A stretch of DNA of 64,000 bases from Branchiostoma belcheri (GCF_001625305.1 NW_017804220.1:1752453-1816452), one strand, 5' to 3'. Positions 35,196 to 46,792 are shown, counted from the first letter of the stretch. The notes: generated from the sequence alone by a model not told the origin. Numbers and translations: made by a program.

Positions 35196-35601
35196 TTGCG
35201 CTTCCCAATCCCAGACTTTTATTTGCGAACAGAAGAGATGTTCGGATTATCGACGCTGGTCCTGGGAGAGGACATAACAGTACCGTGGTGGTCAGTAACC
35301 TGGAGGACGCCGCCGCGCTGGACTTCATCTATGATCAAAACGTCATATACTGGACGGACGTCAGTTTAGAGATGATTAAAATGATTTACACGAACGGTTC
35401 CGGGATCGTTACGGACGTGATTTCCACGGGATTGGTATCACCGGACGGGCTGGCGTGCGATTGGATTGGTAGAAAACTGTACTGGACAGACTCGGAGACC
35501 AATAGGATTGAAGTGAGTAACCTGGACGGGACGTCACGGAAAGTTCTATTCTGGGAGGAGTTGGACCAGCCCAGGGCGATAGCGCTGGATCCAGCCAGAG
35601 G
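35196..35601 (+). CDS. LRP5/6 exon 2, first half of beta-propeller 1
   Basis: The acceptor is a long pyrimidine tract ending ctctccag and the donor is AGAGG then gtgagt. The exon covers residues 19-154. It opens with [15 protein letters not shown], the start of the first propeller, and contains [15 protein letters not shown] (residues 69-73), [20 protein letters not shown] with YWTD at 114-117, and [20 protein letters not shown] ending [17 protein letters not shown]. Each YWTD strand belongs to one blade of a six-bladed propeller. In LRP5/6 this first propeller binds Wnts and the inhibitors DKK1 and sclerostin. The match to vertebrate LRP5/6 is close along the whole exon, including the CDWIG and DPARG boundaries. 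The (TTTG)n tract and a minisatellite follow the donor directly. Confidence 0.97.
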
Positions 35602-35639
35602 GTGAGTTTGTTTGTTTGTTTGTTTGTTTGTTTTATGAA
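35602..35639 (+). repeat. (TTTG)n tract at the start of intron 2
   Basis: Six tttg units follow four bases after the gtgagt donor. Confidence 0.9.
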
Positions 35640-35654
35640 GTTTTACTACAACAA

Positions 35655-36178
35655 CTCTAAAAGTTTTATCCAATAGGAGATTTTCTGACATATATGTAGT
35701 TTGAAAAGTTTTATCCAATCAGAGTTGGTCTGACATACATAACTGTAGCTTGAAAAGTTTCTCAGCCAATAGGAGTTTGTCTGACATATATGACAGTAGC
35801 TTCAAAAATTTCAGCCAATAGGAGTTGGTCTGACAAACATTACTGTAGCTTGAAAAGTTTCAGCCAATAGGAGTTGGTCTGACATACATGACTGTAGCTT
35901 GAAAAGTTTCAGCCAATAGGAGTTGGTCTGACATACATGACCGTAGCTTCAGAAGTTTCAGCCAATAGGAGTTGGTCTGACATACATGATTGTAGATCGA
36001 AAATTTCAATCCAATCGGAGTTGGTCTGACATACACGACTATAGCTTTAAAAGTTTCAGCCAATCGGAGTTTGTATGACATACATGACTGTAGCTTGAAG
36101 TTTTATCCAATCGGAGTTGGTCTGACATACATGACTGTAGCTTTAAAAGTTGCATCCAATAGGAGTTGGTCTGACATC
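35655..36178. repeat. About 49-bp minisatellite, eleven copies, each with a CCAAT pentamer
   Basis: The unit is close to ttggtctgacatacatgact then gtagcttgaaaagtttcag then ccaatagga. CCAAT starts at roughly 35670, 35715, 35766, 35815, 35864, 35912, 35961, 36010, 36060, 36107 and 36158. Some units have gccaatcgg, a full NF-Y-type match. The array lies 54 bases past the exon 2 donor. Confidence 0.92.
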
Positions 36179-36179
36179 A

Positions 36180-36728
36180 TCCCACCACAGTTCCTGCAAT
36201 CCCTCTTTAATACCAGGCCCTAATGTGCCATGCTCTATCTGGTCCTGATCTGTCTTTAACTCAACACACAACCCCCAACACTAAAAGCTATCTGGCACTA
36301 ACGGAAAAACCTGGTTAAAATCAAGGTTTTTATCTAAGAGACTTGGGAAAGGTTTAGGTGTGTCTCCAGTGTGTCTGGGTGTCGTGCCCTCTTCAAGGAG
36401 CCGGGAGACGCATCCTTGTTAAGTCAATCCCTTAAAGTTCTTGGAAAGACCAAAGTCAGGGCCAAGGGATTCTTGGCAGCGTCTTTAGAGACCTTCTTTG
36501 ATCCAGAAATGTCGTGTTCAAACAATTAGCTTGTTTCTAAGGGTGATGTCATTCACAACAATGCAAGAAAGATGGACGTAATCATTGTGTAAATAGGACA
36601 GAACTCGTGAAAACAGAAAGGGTGATAAACTAATATATTTGTCAGGATAGAGAGTGGTAGAATCGTCAATTCTACTGAACAGAGTCTTCGTCTACAAACT
36701 TAACCTGCAAAGGGCATTTTGATTTTTA
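36180..36728 (+). promoter_or_regulatory. Low-repeat island in intron 2
   Basis: A unique-looking stretch of about 450 bases with no family matches. It includes accttctttgatccag, a TCF/LEF consensus match, and cacaacaatgcaag, a Sox/POU-like pairing. These matches are individually expected by chance, so a regulatory role is only a possibility. Confidence 0.25.
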
Positions 36729-37044
36729 CTGTACAAAAAGTCCATACCAATTTAATCAACTCCAAAATGCTCATAATTTGGCCCCAACAGTTGAAAGAAG
36801 TCCCTTCTCTTCAGAGTTGTTGCAGTTTTCCATCTATCAATGCAGTGGTTCGATTAAAAGTTTGAAATTCATTGTCTGAATTACAAACCAGCCTGGTATG
36901 TTGACTTCATGGCTCCTATCATAGCATTTTGGGTTATGTTAGTACACGTAGGTCTGTTTAATTTTTTAATTTTTTTTTCGCCCCGTCCCTTTTTATATTT
37001 TCTGAAAGAATCCAAGAACCAACAAATCAAATAAGTGTGGCCTA
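36729..37044. mobile_element. MITE family A, degenerate copy
   Basis: Right end aacaaatcaaataagtgtgg, with an internal gacttcatggctcctatcat segment shared with the family. The left end is badly diverged. Confidence 0.65.
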
Positions 37045-37459
37045 ACTGCCATAGAAGGTTGATCTAGAGTTCAGAATGTCCATGATGACACCTGTAATTC
37101 TGAACATAAAATGCTAGTACTGTGGTGACATTACGCTCTCACCAGAATTAATGAACAGAAAAAAACACACTATCATTCATTTATTACCTTGAATTGTTAT
37201 TACAATGTAATGTAATGAAAAGCTCATTATCAACCTTTGATATGCCAAATCTATCTAATTATCATGGAAATTTATGCAGCCACTATCACCCAAACACAGT
37301 CAGTTTATCACAAAGTTGTTGCACCAGGAAAGAAACGGTTTGGCTCAGTTGTAGAAACGGTTTGGCGCCACTCTTGAGTCTCTTGTTTAGGAATTCTGTA
37401 GTACAAACTCAGGACAATGACCCAAAAAATCTGCCTTGAAGCCAAGAAAAAATTGGCCA
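37045..37459 (+). other. LRP5/6 intron 2, unassigned stretch
   Basis: No recognisable element or gene in these 415 bases. Confidence 0.4.
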
Positions 37460-39010
37460 AGGCATTACTGGAAAAGGGTGTAGGTCAGAGGTTTAAGTAG
37501 CACAGTAAATATGGTCCAACTTTCTCAGCTTTCTTCAATTTCTGTCGACATTTCGTACACAGACAGAACCGGCTGTTAAAGTCTCGTCCAGTAAAAAAGC
37601 TGAGAATTTTTTTAAACAGTCCACAGTTGTTATATATTTACAAGAAACTTAGGCAGTAAACATGGCCCAACTCTTCCACCAGCTTTCTTCAATTTCTGTC
37701 GACATTTCGTACATAGACAGAACTGGCTGTAAAAGTCTGGCCCAGTATAAAAGCTGAGAATCTTTTTTTTTTACACAGTTGTTAAACAATCTGAGGTTGT
37801 TGTATATTTACAAGAAACGTGCGCCGTAAATATGGCCCAACTTCCTCAGCTTTCTTCAATTTCTGTCGACATTTCGTACACAGACAGAACCGGCTGTAAA
37901 AGTCTGTCTCAGTAAAAAAGCTGAGAAGTTACAGCTCATAAACAGTCTGTAGTTGTATATTTACAAGAAACTTCGGCAGTAAATATGGCCCAACTTTCTC
38001 AGCTTTCTTCAATTTCTGCCGACATTTTGTACACAGTACCGGCTGTAAAAGTCTGGTGCAGTAAAAAAAAATCTGAGAGGTTTCAGCTTAACTAAACAGT
38101 CTGCAGTTGTCTTATGTTTACAAGAAATTTAGGCTGTAAATATGGCCCAACTTTCTCAGCTTTCTTCAGTTTCTGTCGACATTTTGTACACTATATCGGC
38201 TGTAAAAGTGTGGCTCAGTAAAAAAGTTGAGAAGTTCCAGCTTGCTTATTTAATCTAAGTTTGTTGTATATTTACAAGGAAGTAGCACAGTAAATATGGC
38301 CTAACTTTCTCAGCTTTCAATTTCTGCTGATATTTCGCACCGGCTGTAAAAGTCTGGCCCGGTAAGAAAAAACTTGCCAGACTGAGAAGTTTCAGCTGAA
38401 CTAAATAGTCTGCAGTTGTATATTTACAAGAAACTTTGGCAGTAAATATGGCCCAACTTTCTCTGATTTCTTCAGTTTCTGCCCATATTTCGTACTTAGT
38501 ACAGGCTGTAAAAGTTTCAGCTTGACTAAACAATCTGGGGTTGTTGTATATTTACAAGAAACTTACGTTGTAAATATGGCCTAACTTTCTCAGCTTTCTT
38601 CAGTTTCTGCTGATATTTCGTTCAAACTGACTGGCTGTAAAAGTCTGGCCCAGTAAAAATACTGAGCAGTTTCAGCTTGACTAAAGAATCTGCAGTTGTT
38701 CTATATTGACAAGAAACTTAGGCAGTAAATGTGGCCCAACTTTCTCAGCTTTCTTCAGTTTCTGCCAACATTTCGTACACAGTACCAGCTGTAAAAGTCT
38801 GGTGCAGTAAAAATGCTGAAAAGTTTCAGCTCGACTAAACAGTCTGCAGTATATTTACAAGAAATGTACGCTGTAAATATGGCCCAACTTTCCCAGCTTT
38901 CTTCAATTTCTGCCGACATCTCGTACACAGTACCGGCTGTAAAAGTCTGGCCCAGTAAAAAAAGCTAGGTTTCAATCCTTAAACAACCCGTGGTCGTTGT
39001 ATATTTACAA
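37460..39010. repeat. About 155-bp satellite, ten tandem copies
   Basis: Each unit carries atggcccaactttctcagct, ttctgtcgacatttcgtaca, ggctgtaaaagtctggccc and tgtatatttacaagaaactt. Starts are spaced 130 to 170 bases, with small indels between units. No long open frame results. Confidence 0.93.
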
Positions 39011-39596
39011 AAATCTTACTCCGACCTCGCAGATCAAAGAGAAAAGTTTGGGGTCACTTATCCGTGAATAAAAACAGGGATTAAAACCCAAGGATAACCG
39101 AAGTCCTTTCAGAAACCGATCTATAAGTCGGAGCTGCGTTTTCTTTCGGCTGGTCCAGGTGGCCCCTCAAAGTCTCTTCTAGGCTTCAACCTCTGACCTC
39201 TAGCTGTACTTGAATTATTACTGGCAAACCCAAAGGTTAGGGACCTTTACTGGTGTCCCCTGGACCCCTATATATCCCCACTACAAAGGCCCAGCCGCCC
39301 CCTGAGGTAATACATTGCACCTGTATATTCTCCAGCTGTTGTCACTCCAGCTTCCCTTATCAAAATACTGGCTAATGAAACCTTTGAAAGGTGAGACAGA
39401 GTTTGTCATAAAGCCGCATATTCCGTCTCTTGGTTATTGGGAACATGAGATGGCATTAGGGCCAGGGGGGACAGGTTGAATGGCAGCCAAGTTATGGGGG
39501 AGAAACATGTGGTGGGCAACATTGCAGGCTAGCCTGTAAGCTGGCTTGACGCTTCAGGGATACACTGTCCATCTAGTTTAGTGGGGGATGTTAAAG
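39011..39596 (+). promoter_or_regulatory. Low-repeat island in intron 2
   Basis: Unique-looking, GC-richer sequence with no family match, including cgcagatcaaagagaaaag (TCF/LEF-like on the minus strand). Candidate conserved non-coding sequence only. Confidence 0.25.
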
Positions 39597-40060
39597 GAAA
39601 GGCATCCAATGCAGTTTTAGGCCACACAAATTTAATTTGTTGGTTCTCAGATTATTAAAGAAACAATATGAAGCGATAGGGCGGAATAAAAACAGATCTA
39701 GGCATCCTATTATAGCCCCAAATGCTACGATAGGAGCCATGAAGTTAACACAGTACATTATACCTAGTGATGCAGGTAAAATTTGTCTGGTGCAGGTAAT
39801 TTTAAATGATAAGGCCACACCAATTTAATTTGTTGCTTCTCGGATCCGCCCTGTCAATTTTTTTCTGATTTCCAAAAAAAAAATTAGGTTCTAAATCGAC
39901 TGCAAAATGCTAAATGTGGGTATGTGAAATGGTCTTTTATGGTAATAAGTCCGGACTCGGTTCTTGACTTTTAGGTTTTTTTGGACTTGAACCTAAACAT
40001 TCTTGCAAGTCCGGATCCAAGTCCAGTGAACCAGTATGTATCATTAGGACAGTGGTGGGA
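39597..40060. mobile_element. Mosaic of MITE families D, A, F and E fragments
   Basis: A family D left end (aaggcatccaatgcagtttt) is cut by a family A left half at 39622. Then come a family F scrap (gatgcaggtaaaatttgtc), another family A left end at 39813 and a family E right part (aagtccggactcggttcttg) from 39916. It records successive insertions and deletions. Confidence 0.65.
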
Positions 40061-40382
40061 CAATAGGAAAAAAAAAGTTAATTTTGAGGCCTGTGAGGAC
40101 CCTGCTTACCAAACTAACAAGGCCGAGTGTAGTACTTGTACGTGTGGTACAGTACTTGTATGTGGGGGTGAGGGGAGAGACTGAATACCCAGGTCAGTGT
40201 TAATTAGGCCAGCCTCCTAACCTGACAATGGCCGACAGTTCAGGTCCGTGGGAAAGGTGACCGCGCCATTGTCGCCAGGCCACGTTGATTTCCCCGCAGA
40301 GCCGTTCAAACTCAACAGCTCCAACGTACTTAGGTTCAAGGCTGGGCATAGATAGAGTCAGACCAAAAATGTCCACACTATA
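40061..40382 (+). other. LRP5/6 intron 2, unassigned stretch
   Basis: A GC-richer piece at 40220-40340 resembles no family in the window. No gene recognised. Confidence 0.35.
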
Positions 40383-40650
40383 TGCATGATGTACAAAATG
40401 ACTAAAAAACTGGTGGACGTAACAGCTACATGTACTAAGTGTGTGAAACCAGCCCAGAAAAGAACAAGAAACAGCAATACCTTCAAGAGTTATCAACCAA
40501 GAAATGGGGTGTTAAAAAAATGCATTTTTTTTACCAAGAACTATGTAACAGGTTGTTCGGTGTGCTATAGCTACATGTAGATGCCGCCGCGTCGCGTGCC
40601 TGCGAAGCTGATGTGTTAAGCCGAAGGGCAGTTATACCTGCTACAGGCTA
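40383..40650 (+). mobile_element. 3' fragment of a non-LTR retrotransposon
   Basis: The plus strand reads MYKMTKKLVDV, then after a short insert PAQKRTRNSNTFKSYQPRNG. This is the carboxy terminus of a CR1/Jockey-like reverse-transcriptase protein. The minus strand fragment at 44744-45010 encodes the same segment (MYKMTNKLVDV, PAQKRTRNS). The 3' tail follows: gcgtgcctgcgaagctgatg then gttaagccgaagggcagtta. Confidence 0.7.
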
Positions 40651-41339
40651 AATCTCATCAATATAAACTGATAGGAATGTCAACAACAGGTTACCAATAT
40701 GAAAGTGCAAAGCATCCCCCCCCCCAAAAAAATCCCCAGTCCCCATCACAAAACAAAACATTTGCATGAATGTTTTGTTGAAAGAACAGCAATTTTAGTT
40801 TCTGCATTAAAAAACAGGTTGTCACATTCAAATTTGAATGCATATCTTCATTCATACAAAATGCAAATGCATAATTTTGCACAGAGAAAGAAAGAATTTT
40901 GCACAGAGAAAGAAGCATAGTTTGAAACTCTCCCCATTGCTGTCAGAATAAACCCAGGTAATACGGCATTGAAGTCGAGAAAGGTCCAAAGTGTGGTGTG
41001 GTAGCTGAGAAAGCATTTTCAGTCCCCAGTAAATGATGATCTTTTACACAATGTACATAATGTTGAGTAACATAATTTTGCACAGAGAAAGAAGCATAGT
41101 TTGAAACTACCCAGGTAACACAACACCGCAAACCAGAGGTTCCATGATGCTTCCAGGTCAGAGTGCGGTAGCGGAGAATGCATCTCTGTCCCCAGTAAAT
41201 GATGGTCTCCATCATAATGTATAAAGAGGTGCAACACAGGAGCCCCAGTGGGCTGCGGCGGTGTGTTTGAAGTGCGTGTTGCTGGACTTGGCAGTCAGAC
41301 GGTCGGTCCCCCTGCTGCTGACCTCCCCTAGGATGGCTG
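40651..41339. repeat. Stretch with a roughly 190-bp duplication
   Basis: The words ttttgcacagagaaagaag, catagtttgaaact and cagtccccagtaaatgatg recur in order in 40890-41035 and 41068-41210. The rest shows no gene or known element. Confidence 0.65.
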
Positions 41340-42255
41340 CGGGCCTGTCAGGCTCTATTTCATGCCTGGTTACCAGACTGAAATGCTAATACCTGACTCT
41401 CTGGAGGAGGGGGGTTGATTTGCTAGCTGGAAAGGCCACACCAATTTAATTTGTTGTTTCTCGGATTTTTAGAAAATATAAGAAGTGACAAAAAAAGGAG
41501 AAAAAAAAAATAAAAATAGATCTGTCAGGCCCTATTTCATGCCTGGTTACCAGACTGAAATGCTAATACCTGACTCTCTGGAGGAGGGGGGTTGATTTGC
41601 TAGCTGGAAAGGCCACACCAATTTAATTTTTTGGTTCTCTGATTTATAGAAAATATAAGAAGTGACAGAAAAAGGAGAAAAAAAAAAATAACAGGCCTGT
41701 CAGGCCCTGTTTCATGCCTGGTTACCAGACTGAAATGCTAATACCTGACTCTCTGGAGGAGGGGGGTTGATTTGCTAGCTGGTAAGGCCACACCAATCTA
41801 ATTTGTTGTTTTCTCGGATTTAAAAAAAAAATATGAAGTGACAAAAAAAGGGAAAAAAAGTAAAAACAGGTCTTTCAGGCCCTATTTCATGCCTGGTTAC
41901 CAGACTGAAATGCTAATACCTGACTCTCTGGAGGAGGGGGGTTGATTTGCTGGCTGGAAAAGGCCACACCAAGTTAATTTGTGGTTTCTCGGATTCTTTC
42001 AGAAAAAATATGAAGCGACAGGGCGAAAAAAAAAAACAGGTCTAGGCATCATATTATTGTCCCAAATGCTACGATAGGAGCCATGATATGAAGTCAACAC
42101 AGAAGGCTGGGTTAGTATTCAAACAAGGAATTTTGAACTTTTAATCAAACCACTGCATTGATAGATGGAAAAACTGTAACAACTAGGAAGAAAAGGACTC
42201 AACTCTTGGGGGCAAAATATGAGCATTTTTGAGTTGATTCAGAACCAGACTTTAG
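41340..42255. repeat. About 180-bp tandem array that multiplies a MITE left end
   Basis: The unit tttcatgcctggttaccaga..ggaggaggggggttgatttg, then the first 90 or so bases of MITE family A, occurs four times (starts near 41358, 41527, 41710 and 41886). The last copy continues into a longer family A body (to about 42255) that lacks its right end. Each unit therefore carries a GGCCACACC terminus without a partner. Confidence 0.88.
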
Positions 42256-42803
42256 CAGAGTTTGATGTTTTGTATTTTTGCCTTTTGAATCATACTTTTG
42301 CATCATTTATCATAATCCAATTTTAAAATCAAGGGTCATACAAATCCAGTTTTGGTCACTTGTGGAAAGGACTATTGTTTTTATCACAAGTTATGCATTG
42401 TGGTATGAAACAACAAGTACAAAATGTAGCTTTCTTACTGCATTTCTTAACAGTCAAAAGTGAGGAAACGAAACACAAGAGAGGCATTCAGAGGCCAGCG
42501 GTCTGAAGTTGGCTAGCATGTGGCATTTCCATCTTGTGGACTCGGTGTTAGCGTTTCTAGGATTTTTGGCATTCTTGGCGGAAAGGTTGCCCTCTCCCCA
42601 CCTACCACTGAGAAGACCTGACAAGTCGTGGCCTCCTTTATTAATTGTAGCACAAACAAGCCTGTGTGGGGAGCACATTTCTGTACTGTAGCGTCCTTCC
42701 TGTAGCAAACTGTAGCGTCGCTTCTTTTGCGGCGAGCCTTCCCGTCCGCAAACACGCGGCCGTTTGAAGCCCAGGTGCGGTTGTGGCCGAATCTCATGCC
42801 TGT
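42256..42803 (+). other. LRP5/6 intron 2, unassigned stretch
   Basis: No recognisable family. A GC-richer patch lies at 42690-42800. The long minus-strand frame over 42513-43004 is partly a product of the adjacent minisatellite. Confidence 0.4.
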
Positions 42804-43160
42804 GTAGCCTAGCCTGGATGTTAGACTTCTAAGGCTCGATATACAGTCTAGCCTGGATGCCAGACTTTTCACTTCAGTGCTAAAACAGTCTAGCCTGGAT
42901 GCCAGACTTTTCAGGACCAATACACAGTTTAGCTTGGCCCTGGATGCCAGACTTTTCAGGGCTGATACACAGTCTAGCCTGGATGCCAGACTTCTCAGGG
43001 CCAATTCATGGTCTAGCCTGGATGCCAGACTTCTCAGGGCTACACACAGTTTAGCCTGGATGCCAGACTTCTCAAGGCAAAACGTTGTACACAGACAAGC
43101 CTGGATGCCAGATATCTCAGGTGCAATACACGGTCTAGTCTGGATGCCAGACTATACAGT
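42804..43160. repeat. About 43-bp minisatellite
   Basis: The unit is agcctggatgccagacttct then cagggc..acacagtct, about eight copies with length variants. The serine/leucine/alanine-rich frames on both strands are artefacts of the repeat. Confidence 0.92.
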
Positions 43161-43993
43161 GTCCAACTGAGGAGGATGTCTATGGTAAAAATACTAAAAT
43201 TTCCTTGAGACATGTTGGCCCTGGAGCTGATGAGTTAGCCTGTATACTGGCCCTGGTAACAGTTTGGCACCCAGGCTACTACGATCATGGCATTTTCATT
43301 TTGATGGGAGAACTTGTAGAAATGACTCCAGGCCACTAGAAAACTCTGTACAGGAGGCTAATGCCTGTACTTACTGCCACTTCTATGCTACAACATTACA
43401 AAGAGCGCCGCCCAAGCCTAGCACATGTCCAAAAGCTGGGGGGGCGGAGATTCCCCTTTGTTTACATTGACCAACTTTCCTGTATCTGTGTTAAGTGTAA
43501 GAGGAGACCTTTTGATGTAGGTTTGGAACCAATGCTATGGTGTATTCTTTTTATTTATATACCTACAAAGATGATTTTAAAAAGGACAAATTAATCTTAG
43601 AAAACATGTTCTTTTTTATCAATATTGTACAAACAGCTTCTTGAATTTTTTTAGGTGTAACACAAATTGTATATTCCAAAGCAACTATATATGTAGTTAG
43701 TCTTATAATCTATTAGTATTACTTATTTAGGAAATTTGCCATCAAGACAAATACTATGATTCTCTTGGCCCTGTTCTTTTCATAGTTGAACGTTATCTTT
43801 CCAGTACATCCTTCTTCCTTGTAGAGGAAGGTTTGCCTTGGCCGAAGTCTTAGTGTTGCTGTTAGTGTCTCCCACGGTGGACAGTCAATGACAAGAAAAC
43901 AGACGACCTTGGCACTTGACCTCCAAAACAAGGGTGGGATGTACCAAGTTTGGCTGGGAGGGGGGGATACAGTCAACACTGCACCTGGAATGT
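43161..43993 (+). other. LRP5/6 intron 2, unassigned stretch
   Basis: No recognisable element or gene. A 199-codon minus-strand frame covering 43719-44318 runs through the palindrome described next and shows no domain. Confidence 0.4.
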
Positions 43994-44138
43994 TTCTAAT
44001 CTCCAAGCAGATCCCTTTCTGTGGCAAGACAGTATCCATTAGCCAGAGAAGTTTGTGCCGCCACTTCGGTAGACACTCCTCTGGCCAATGGATACTGCCT
44101 TGCCACCGTATGATCTGCTTGGATATTAGAATGGTTTC
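43994..44138. mobile_element. Palindromic MITE-like element
   Basis: tctaatctccaagcagatc..ggcaagacagtatccatt is mirrored by aatggatactgccttgcc..gatctgcttggatattaga, around gccgccacttcggtag. Confidence 0.75.
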
Positions 44139-44649
44139 ATAATTGTAGAAATGCACTGTAACCAAAGGGCTATTCCATTGAAATAGATAAGGGGAAAGAT
44201 TTATTTTCTCCATATAGCAAGGAATTAATTTTTCCAACATTTTCAAAGAAAGAAATGTTTTTTTTTTACTTAACTGCATAATTTGTAGTTTGAAGCAGTT
44301 CGTGCACCTTCTAATCATCTGTTTTTTTGCCTGACAAGATGTTGTGTCACCCCCCTTGTATTGAAAAATAGACTAGTCCGTCAGTCCTGGAAGATTGCAC
44401 AGGGTTGGATCTGGGAGATTCCATCTGGGAAAAGTGGAATTTCTGGGTCAAGTGATCTCTGACTGGCGGAAGCTTTGGTTCCTTCTTGTGGCTGCCTCCC
44501 AAAAGATGGGGCCTGACCAGAACTGATGTTTTACTAAACATGTTAATTTTTGCTGACATTCTACTGATATTATCTTACATGGTGCACCCCCAAAAAAGTT
44601 TGTGCACCCAATTTTTTAGGTTGAGTGCACCTATTCCCAAAAATGAATT
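44139..44649 (+). other. LRP5/6 intron 2, unassigned stretch
   Basis: No recognisable element or gene. Confidence 0.35.
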
Positions 44650-45010
44650 TCGGGCCCTGGGTTATCAACAAAGGTATCTGTATCCCGATAGCCGGTACAA
44701 CCGCCTTCCGGCGTAACACACCAGCTTCGCAGGCACGCGGCGCGGCAGCAGCTGGCTATATTACACCGATCGACTTGTTACACCTAATCCTTGAACTTCT
44801 AACTCTAGACACTGTTTAAAGCTATCTAATGATAATGCCCCTACTGTACTTGGTGACAGTGAGTTCCACTCTGCGATAGTTCTAGGATAGAATGAATTCT
44901 TGAACACCTCAACCCTTGGTTAGGCGTGGCTATTTCTTGTTCTCTTCTGGGCTGGTATTAGGTACGTAGTAGTTGGGACATCCACCAGTTTATTAGTCAT
45001 TTTGTACATT
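44650..45010 (-). mobile_element. 3' fragment of a non-LTR retrotransposon
   Basis: The minus strand encodes MYKMTNKLVDVPTTTYLIPA, an internal stop after TRNSHA, then EVFKNSFYPRTIAEWNSLSP and LSLDSFKTVSRVR. The pattern F.PRTI.EWN.L.....SL..FK is the usual carboxy terminus of CR1/Jockey-type elements. The 3' untranslated tail (gctggtgtgttacgccggaa) is GC-rich and can fold. Dead copy. Confidence 0.8.
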
Positions 45011-45279
45011 GCACATCAGTGCGTTTTCAAAACTAACGAAGCTTGATGTAAATGGTAGGATCTGTGCATTTGGTGTCTAGTGATTCAGCAGTCTTACTGG
45101 AGCCAGCAGAAAGGGCTGCTTTCCTTCAGTCTGTCAGAACATAGACAATTACTCCCCCAATCACTGTCATTAAACTAGATAATTAAACATCATGTTTGGT
45201 TAGGTAGATTAAAAGGCAGACAGATTTTCACCTGTCATAACTGACAAAAGACATTGTCAGGTTTAGAAAGACTTTTTTA

Positions 45280-45684
45280 GGCCACAGCAAGTACAATTAA
45301 TGGATGACATCCTCTGCAGACTCCAACACTAATGCGAGCGGGCGAAAAAAAAAAAACGGGCCAAAAAAAACAAGGTTCCTACAGTTTTTTCAAATTTTTA
45401 CTCAATCTTTGTACAAATGGTTTTGATTCAGTGGGAACAACACATACACAGCCAGCATCACATATCACCGCATCAAAGTAAGAAACAAAACATTAAATCA
45501 GAGCCTTTTCTTGTCTCCTCTCTGCCATCCACCTTCGCGGCATGGTAACAGACATCTTTGCCCATTTTCAGAATGGTGACCATTGTCGGAAGGCAACAAA
45601 ATTTGTTGTTGTTGTTTTTTTTCAAAATCAGGCGAAAATTAATGCGCACGCTGATGTCATCCATAAAAGTTACTTGCCGTGGCC
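45280..45684. mobile_element. MITE family C, complete copy
   Basis: Ends ggccacagcaagtacaatta and taaaagttacttgccgtggcc, flanked by TTA. The interior shares caaatggttttgattcagtg and catctttgcccattttcag with copies at 51505, 56825 and, in part, 29325. Confidence 0.85.
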
Positions 45685-45820
45685 TTACTTAGATGACAGT
45701 GTTCTTTTGTAATGGCTTTCAGAAAATATTGCTGAGATTTGTATACTTGTGCCAAAAAGGCTAGATAGGCATTAATTTTATTAATTATTTGCCTTCAATC
45801 ATTTTTATTCTAAATAGTAC

Positions 45821-46082
45821 ATTGGCAGAACATACTATGACTGCACAAAGACCAGTAATGTTTTATGTTAAGCACTTCGGCAGAATGTCGTATTTAATGT
45901 CGTATTTGCGGATTTAAGGATGACCTCCCGTCTACACTTTTCAAATGTTGTGTTGGAAAAGACACCAGTCCTGTTTCATCTGCAATAAGCAAAATTCTGA
46001 TGCAACATTGACCAAACATCCCACAAAAACTGTAAAAAAAAATCTAAGTTTCGCGCAGGTGCCGTACGTTCTACCTATGTGG
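45821..46082. mobile_element. MITE family P, diverged copy
   Basis: Left ggcagaacatactatgactgc and right gcgcaggtgccgtacgttct match the 34017-34271 arms. An internal gatgcaacattgaccaaaca is shared in reverse. Confidence 0.6.
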
Positions 46083-46767
46083 TATTACCAAGTACATAGC
46101 ATGTTTTTTTTATGCTCCTGTATGAGTCAAAACATGAAAGGTTTATCAGAATGATATAGGCAATATTTCCCCAATAATATTTTGTCGGTATAATAGTAGA
46201 TGACGAATAAAAGGTCCAAAGGGCTTGCTTATAGTCAATTTCTGAAGATCTGAAAGCATTTCTGTGTGGTAAATATCGCGGCATGGCACTGATTCAATAA
46301 ATCTGGTCATAAATCACAAAATCAGTCAAATTAAATTGTGTGGGGTGACAGATAATCAATGGTAGCATTGTGTACGTAAACATATTTGTGCCTGTACCTC
46401 AATTCCATGCTTTATATGGACCGTTTATCATTTTAGGTCAACTGGCAAAAGTACAAAAGTACTAGCCATGTAAAAATGTTCTGAAACTTGAGTGAAAGAG
46501 TGAAAAAATACTGATTTTGTTATTGGTAGGTCATATTCATAGATATTAACCAGTATGGCATTTAGACAATTTTTTTTTACTGGTAAAGTGTTTTGGGGAA
46601 TTCGGGAATGATATGCTTTGGTACTTGTTTACTTCACCTCGGCGCTGTGTACAAAATGTTTGCATGAAATATCAAAGGTGCTTTCATATTTCATGTTTTG
46701 AAGAAACATATCAAAGTAAAATTGATTTTAGTGTTGTTTTTCTACCTCCATGCTCTCTCTCACACAG
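46083..46767 (+). other. LRP5/6 intron 2, unassigned stretch
   Basis: AT-rich; no recognisable element or gene. Confidence 0.4.
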
Positions 46768-46789
46768 GTACGTGTTTTGGACAAACTAG
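46768..46789 (+). repeat. Third, degraded copy of the exon 3 5' end
   Basis: After ctctctctcacacag comes gtacgtgttttggacaaact, matching exon 3's first 20 bases except for two changes. A MITE family P copy begins directly after it. Confidence 0.6.
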
Positions 46790-46792
46790 CTT

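Noticed and set aside
36490..39045. TCF/LEF consensus sites (near 25670, 36495 and 39035) suggesting Wnt feedback on LRP5/6
   Set aside because: An eight-base consensus with one ambiguous position is expected about four times by chance in 64 kb on two strands. The number seen is not excessive.
15652..43160. Regularly spaced repeats that could be mistaken for CRISPR arrays
   Set aside because: Units are contiguous tandem copies without unique spacers, in eukaryotic introns.
43719..44318. 199-codon open frame on the minus strand
   Set aside because: It crosses a palindromic element, has no domain, no start context and no splice neighbours. A chance frame in AT-rich sequence is the simpler reading.
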